A stretch of 64,000 nucleotides of DNA from assembly GCF_900105145.1 (NCBI RefSeq), contig NZ_LT629752.1, positions 3,229,501-3,293,500 of the forward strand, given 5' to 3'. The stretch's first letter is position 1; each line of letters begins with the position of its first letter. The DNA is from Polaribacter sp. KT25b (lineage in GTDB: Bacteria; Bacteroidota; Bacteroidia; Flavobacteriales; Flavobacteriaceae). The position numbers were made by a program, and so were the translations under genes. The notes under the pieces are model-generated. The model was not told the DNA's origin. It made no database searches and saw only the letters and a program-made list of their open reading frames with translations. This document shows, piece after piece, positions 61,818-64,000 of this stretch.

Positions 61818-62400
61818 ATTTTTTTATCAGTTTTACAAACAACTCCATTTCTTGTCTATTATGATAAGAATTGTAACATAAGTCTAAAATATCAACATAA
61901 AAATACGGTTTAAAATAAGACACATATTCTTCTTTATTTCCACCAAAAGGTGGATGATCTTCATTTAGTTTTGCATCAAAAAGTAATCCTACCAATTTTC
62001 CTTCTTCATTTAATAAATCTTTCATTTTTGATGCATATTTTACCCTTAAATCAGGATCTATTGCACAAAAAAAAGTTTGTTCAATAATCACATCAAAATC
62101 ACCTTCTAAATCAAAAAAATTAGCGTGAATTAATTGTGATTCTAAAAAATCTGGAACTCTTTCTTTTAAGTGTTCTAAAGGAATATTACTTATATCAACC
62201 ACAAAAACATTTTTAAAACCTTCTTTAAATAAATACTCAGCTTCATAAGAATTTCCACCACCAGGAATTAAAATTTTAAGCTCTTTATTGGTTAATTGAT
62301 CAAAATAAGCTTTTAAAGGCGGAGAAACATCACCCAAATCCCAACCAATTTTATTTGTTTTGTACTTATTTTCCCAAAAATCTTCAGATAAATTCAACAT
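61816..62400 (-). CDS. TPMT-family SAM-dependent methyltransferase
   Basis: 194 residues, cytoplasmic. FWENKYKTNKIGWDLGDVSPPL near the N-terminus and the SAM-binding loop LIPGGGNSYEAEYLF identify the thiopurine/thiol methyltransferase superfamily; the EQTFFCAIDP segment near residue 110 is also typical. The substrate could be thiols, selenite or tellurite. It is a single gene divergent from nadA. Confidence 0.88.
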   Translation of the reverse strand: MLNLSEDFWENKYKTNKIGWDLGDVSPPLKAYFDQLTNKELKILIPGGGNSYEAEYLFKEGFKNVFVVDISNIPLEHLKERVPDFLESQLIHANFFDLEGDFDVIIEQTFFCAIDPDLRVKYASKMKDLLNEEGKLVGLLFDAKLNEDHPPFGGNKEEYVSYFKPYFYVDILDLCYNSYHNRQEMELFVKLIKK

Positions 62401-62442
62401 TTCTTATTTTATCGTTATAAATTCATAGAATAACATGAATAG

Positions 62443-62474
62443 TTTCACTACCTACAAAATAGAGGTTATATTTG
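62443..62474 (+). promoter_or_regulatory. nadAB promoter
   Basis: TTTC at 62443-62446 (one mismatch to TTTG), 20-nt spacer, TATATTTG at 62467-62474. Predicted start near 62479 with a leader of about 23 nt. Confidence 0.55.
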
Positions 62475-62501
62475 TAGTCTAGTTCAAAATAAACACTTTT
62501 T

Positions 62502-63497
62502 ATGGAAATTTTAGATGTTGCAAAGAAAAATCTAACTGAAAAAGGATTTTTAGATATTGAAACTCCTAATATTGATTATGTTGAGGAAATCTTAAAACTA
62601 AAAAAAGAGAAAAATGCAGTTATCCTAGCCCATTATTATCAAATTGATGAAATACAAGAAATTGCAGATTTTGTTGGTGATAGTTTAGCCTTAGCTCAAC
62701 AAGCTGCTAAAACAGATGCAGATGTAATTGTTTTTGCAGGAGTGCATTTTATGGCAGAAACTGCAAAAATTTTAAATCCGGATAAAAAAGTTTTATTACC
62801 AGATTTATTAGCAGGTTGTTCTTTAGCAGACTCTTGTCCGCCAGAAGATTTTTCTGCATTTAAAAAACAACATCCTGATCATGTTGTAGTAACTTATATA
62901 AATTGTTCTGCAGAAATTAAAGCATTAAGCGACTACGTTTGTACCTCTTCTAATGCTTTAAAAATTATAAATTCTATACCTAAAGAACAACCAATTATTT
63001 TTGCTCCTGATAGAAATTTAGGTGATTATTTAAATAAAGAGACCGGCAGAGAAATGTTACTTTGGGATGGCGCTTGTATGGTTCATGAAGCTTTTTCTAT
63101 GGAAAAATTGATAGATTTGTACAAAGAACATCCAGATGCAGAATTAATTGCACACCCAGAATCTGAAGCACACATGCTTAAAGTTGCCAAATATATTGGT
63201 TCTACTTCTGGTTTATTAAATTATGTAAAAAATAGCGATAAAAAGAAATTTATCGTAGCAACAGAAGTTGGTATTTTATATGAAATGTTGCAAGAAAATC
63301 CTGATAAAATAATTATTCCTGCGCCAGCAAAAGAAGATAATACTTGTGCTTGTAGTGAATGTGCTTACATGAAAATGAATACAATGAAAAAATTGTATTT
63401 ATGTTTAAAACACGAACTACCTAACATAGAAGTGGAAGCAGAATTAGCAAAACAAGCAATTATTCCTATTAATAGAATGTTAGAACTTTCTAAATAA
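62502..63497 (+). CDS. nadA: Quinolinate synthase A
   Basis: 331 residues, the family's usual length. Condenses iminoaspartate with dihydroxyacetone phosphate to quinolinate using a [4Fe-4S] cluster. Conserved segments [46 protein letters not shown] (C106, C112), [19 protein letters not shown] (C135, C147) and the C-terminal [12 protein letters not shown] are visible. Nine nucleotides upstream of nadB, forming the de novo NAD pathway operon. Confidence 0.97.
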   Translation: MEILDVAKKNLTEKGFLDIETPNIDYVEEILKLKKEKNAVILAHYYQIDEIQEIADFVGDSLALAQQAAKTDADVIVFAGVHFMAETAKILNPDKKVLLPDLLAGCSLADSCPPEDFSAFKKQHPDHVVVTYINCSAEIKALSDYVCTSSNALKIINSIPKEQPIIFAPDRNLGDYLNKETGREMLLWDGACMVHEAFSMEKLIDLYKEHPDAELIAHPESEAHMLKVAKYIGSTSGLLNYVKNSDKKKFIVATEVGILYEMLQENPDKIIIPAPAKEDNTCACSECAYMKMNTMKKLYLCLKHELPNIEVEAELAKQAIIPINRMLELSK

Positions 63498-63506
63498 CGC
63501 CTTAAA

Positions 63507-64000
63507 ATGTTACCTGATAAAAATATAATTTCTACAGATTTTCTAGTAATTGGATCTGGAATTTCTGGATTAACTTTCGCTCTTAAAACAGCATTAAAAT
63601 TTCCTGAAGCAAAAATTACAATCGTTACAAAAGACGAACAAAGTGAATCTAACACAAAATATGCACAAGGTGGTATTGCAACCGTTTACAACAAAACTGT
63701 AGATACTTTTGAACAACATATAAACGACACTTTAATTGCTGGTGATGGCTTGTGTGATGAAAAAGTTGTTAGAATGGTTGTAAAAAATGCTCCAGATAGA
63801 CTGCAAGAACTTATAAATTGGGGAACAGAATTTGATGAAAACAAAAATGGAGATTACGATTTAGGTCGTGAAGGTGGGCATTCTCAAAATAGAATTTTAC
63901 ATCATACCGATATTACTGGTGCAGAAATAGAACGCGCATTACTAGCACAAGTTAATGCACAAACAAATATTGATTTTTTAACGCATCATTATGCAATTGA
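63507..64000 (+). CDS. nadB: L-aspartate oxidase, N-terminal part (cut by window end)
   Basis: 164 codons are visible from the ATG at 63507 without a stop; the gene runs past the window. The FAD-binding motif G16-S-G18-I-S-G21 in LVIGSGISGLTFALK is near the N-terminus; KYAQGGIA and EGGHSQNRILHHTDITG are characteristic of NadB. It oxidises aspartate to iminoaspartate for NadA. The complete enzyme normally has about 520-530 residues. Confidence 0.95.
   Translation, partial: MLPDKNIISTDFLVIGSGISGLTFALKTALKFPEAKITIVTKDEQSESNTKYAQGGIATVYNKTVDTFEQHINDTLIAGDGLCDEKVVRMVVKNAPDRLQELINWGTEFDENKNGDYDLGREGGHSQNRILHHTDITGAEIERALLAQVNAQTNIDFLTHHYAI

Overview
The window looks like a chromosomal segment of a marine-type Flavobacteriaceae bacterium (Bacteroidota; Polaribacter- or Tenacibaculum-like). 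The evidence is very AT-rich DNA, promoters of the Bacteroidota type (TAnnTTTG as the -7 element), a secreted protein with a type IX secretion C-terminal signal, SusC-like and OprC-like TonB-dependent receptors, and a typical set of flavobacterial housekeeping genes (purD, rnpA with an S41 protease, nadA-nadB). The genus is inference. I saw no tRNA, rRNA, CRISPR array, prophage or insertion sequence.

Layout. 1-3.2 kb: a PhoB/PhoR-like two-component pair, then convergent purD. 3.3-22.5 kb: a long minus-strand run. Read in transcription order it holds rnpA, an S41 C-terminal protease, a DUF6909-like protein, a Wzz-like protein, rfbB-rfbA-rfbC (dTDP-sugar), a cytidylyltransferase, a NeuB-family synthase and a HAD phosphatase (nonulosonic-acid trio), a Wzx flippase, a sialyltransferase-like protein, two multi-pass polymerase/ligase proteins, a GT4, and a GT2 flanked by two paralogous initiating sugar-phosphate transferases. 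This is a complete-looking Wzx/Wzy surface polysaccharide locus, probably carrying a sialic-acid-like sugar. 22.7-30.5 kb, plus strand: glutaryl-CoA dehydrogenase-like gene, a 1150-residue protein that may be a PPi-type PEP carboxykinase, and an outer-membrane beta-barrel protein. 30.7-37.1 kb, minus: a T9SS-secreted LRR/beta-helix protein, then a LytTR regulator and its propeller-type histidine kinase. 37.2-43.6 kb: TolC-adaptor-RND efflux operon ending in a PII-like and a DUF2892 protein. 43.9-45.6 kb: sulfide:quinone oxidoreductase-like gene plus a 45-residue ORF. 45.7-52.6 kb: TetR-controlled ABC-2 export operon resembling E. coli YbhGFSR with the ATPase split in two. 52.7-55.4 kb: cytochrome bd oxidase. 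55.5-59.2 kb: OsmC/Ohr-like protein, peroxiredoxin, persulfide-dioxygenase/rhodanese fusion and TlpA-like thioredoxin. 59.2-61.8 kb: small Cys protein and OprC/NosA-like copper receptor. 61.8-64 kb: TPMT-like methyltransferase, nadA, nadB (cut by the window end).

The most striking observation is regulatory. Seven promoters between 43.6 and 59.2 kb (tolC/RND twice, SQR, OsmC, peroxiredoxin, persulfide dioxygenase, TlpA) plus the small copper-associated gene carry a 14-bp site of the form GTAAC-N4-GTTAC or ATGAy-N4-rTCAT. In every case its centre lies exactly 29.5 bp from the near edge of a TAnnTTTG-like -7 element, the geometry of a class II CRP/FNR activator. One site serves two divergent promoters symmetrically. 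This defines a candidate reactive-sulfur/thiol/efflux regulon whose regulator is not in the window. A second pattern, 21-bp-spaced direct repeats at identical distance from the -7 elements, links the LytTR two-component operon to the neighbouring secreted LRR/beta-helix protein.
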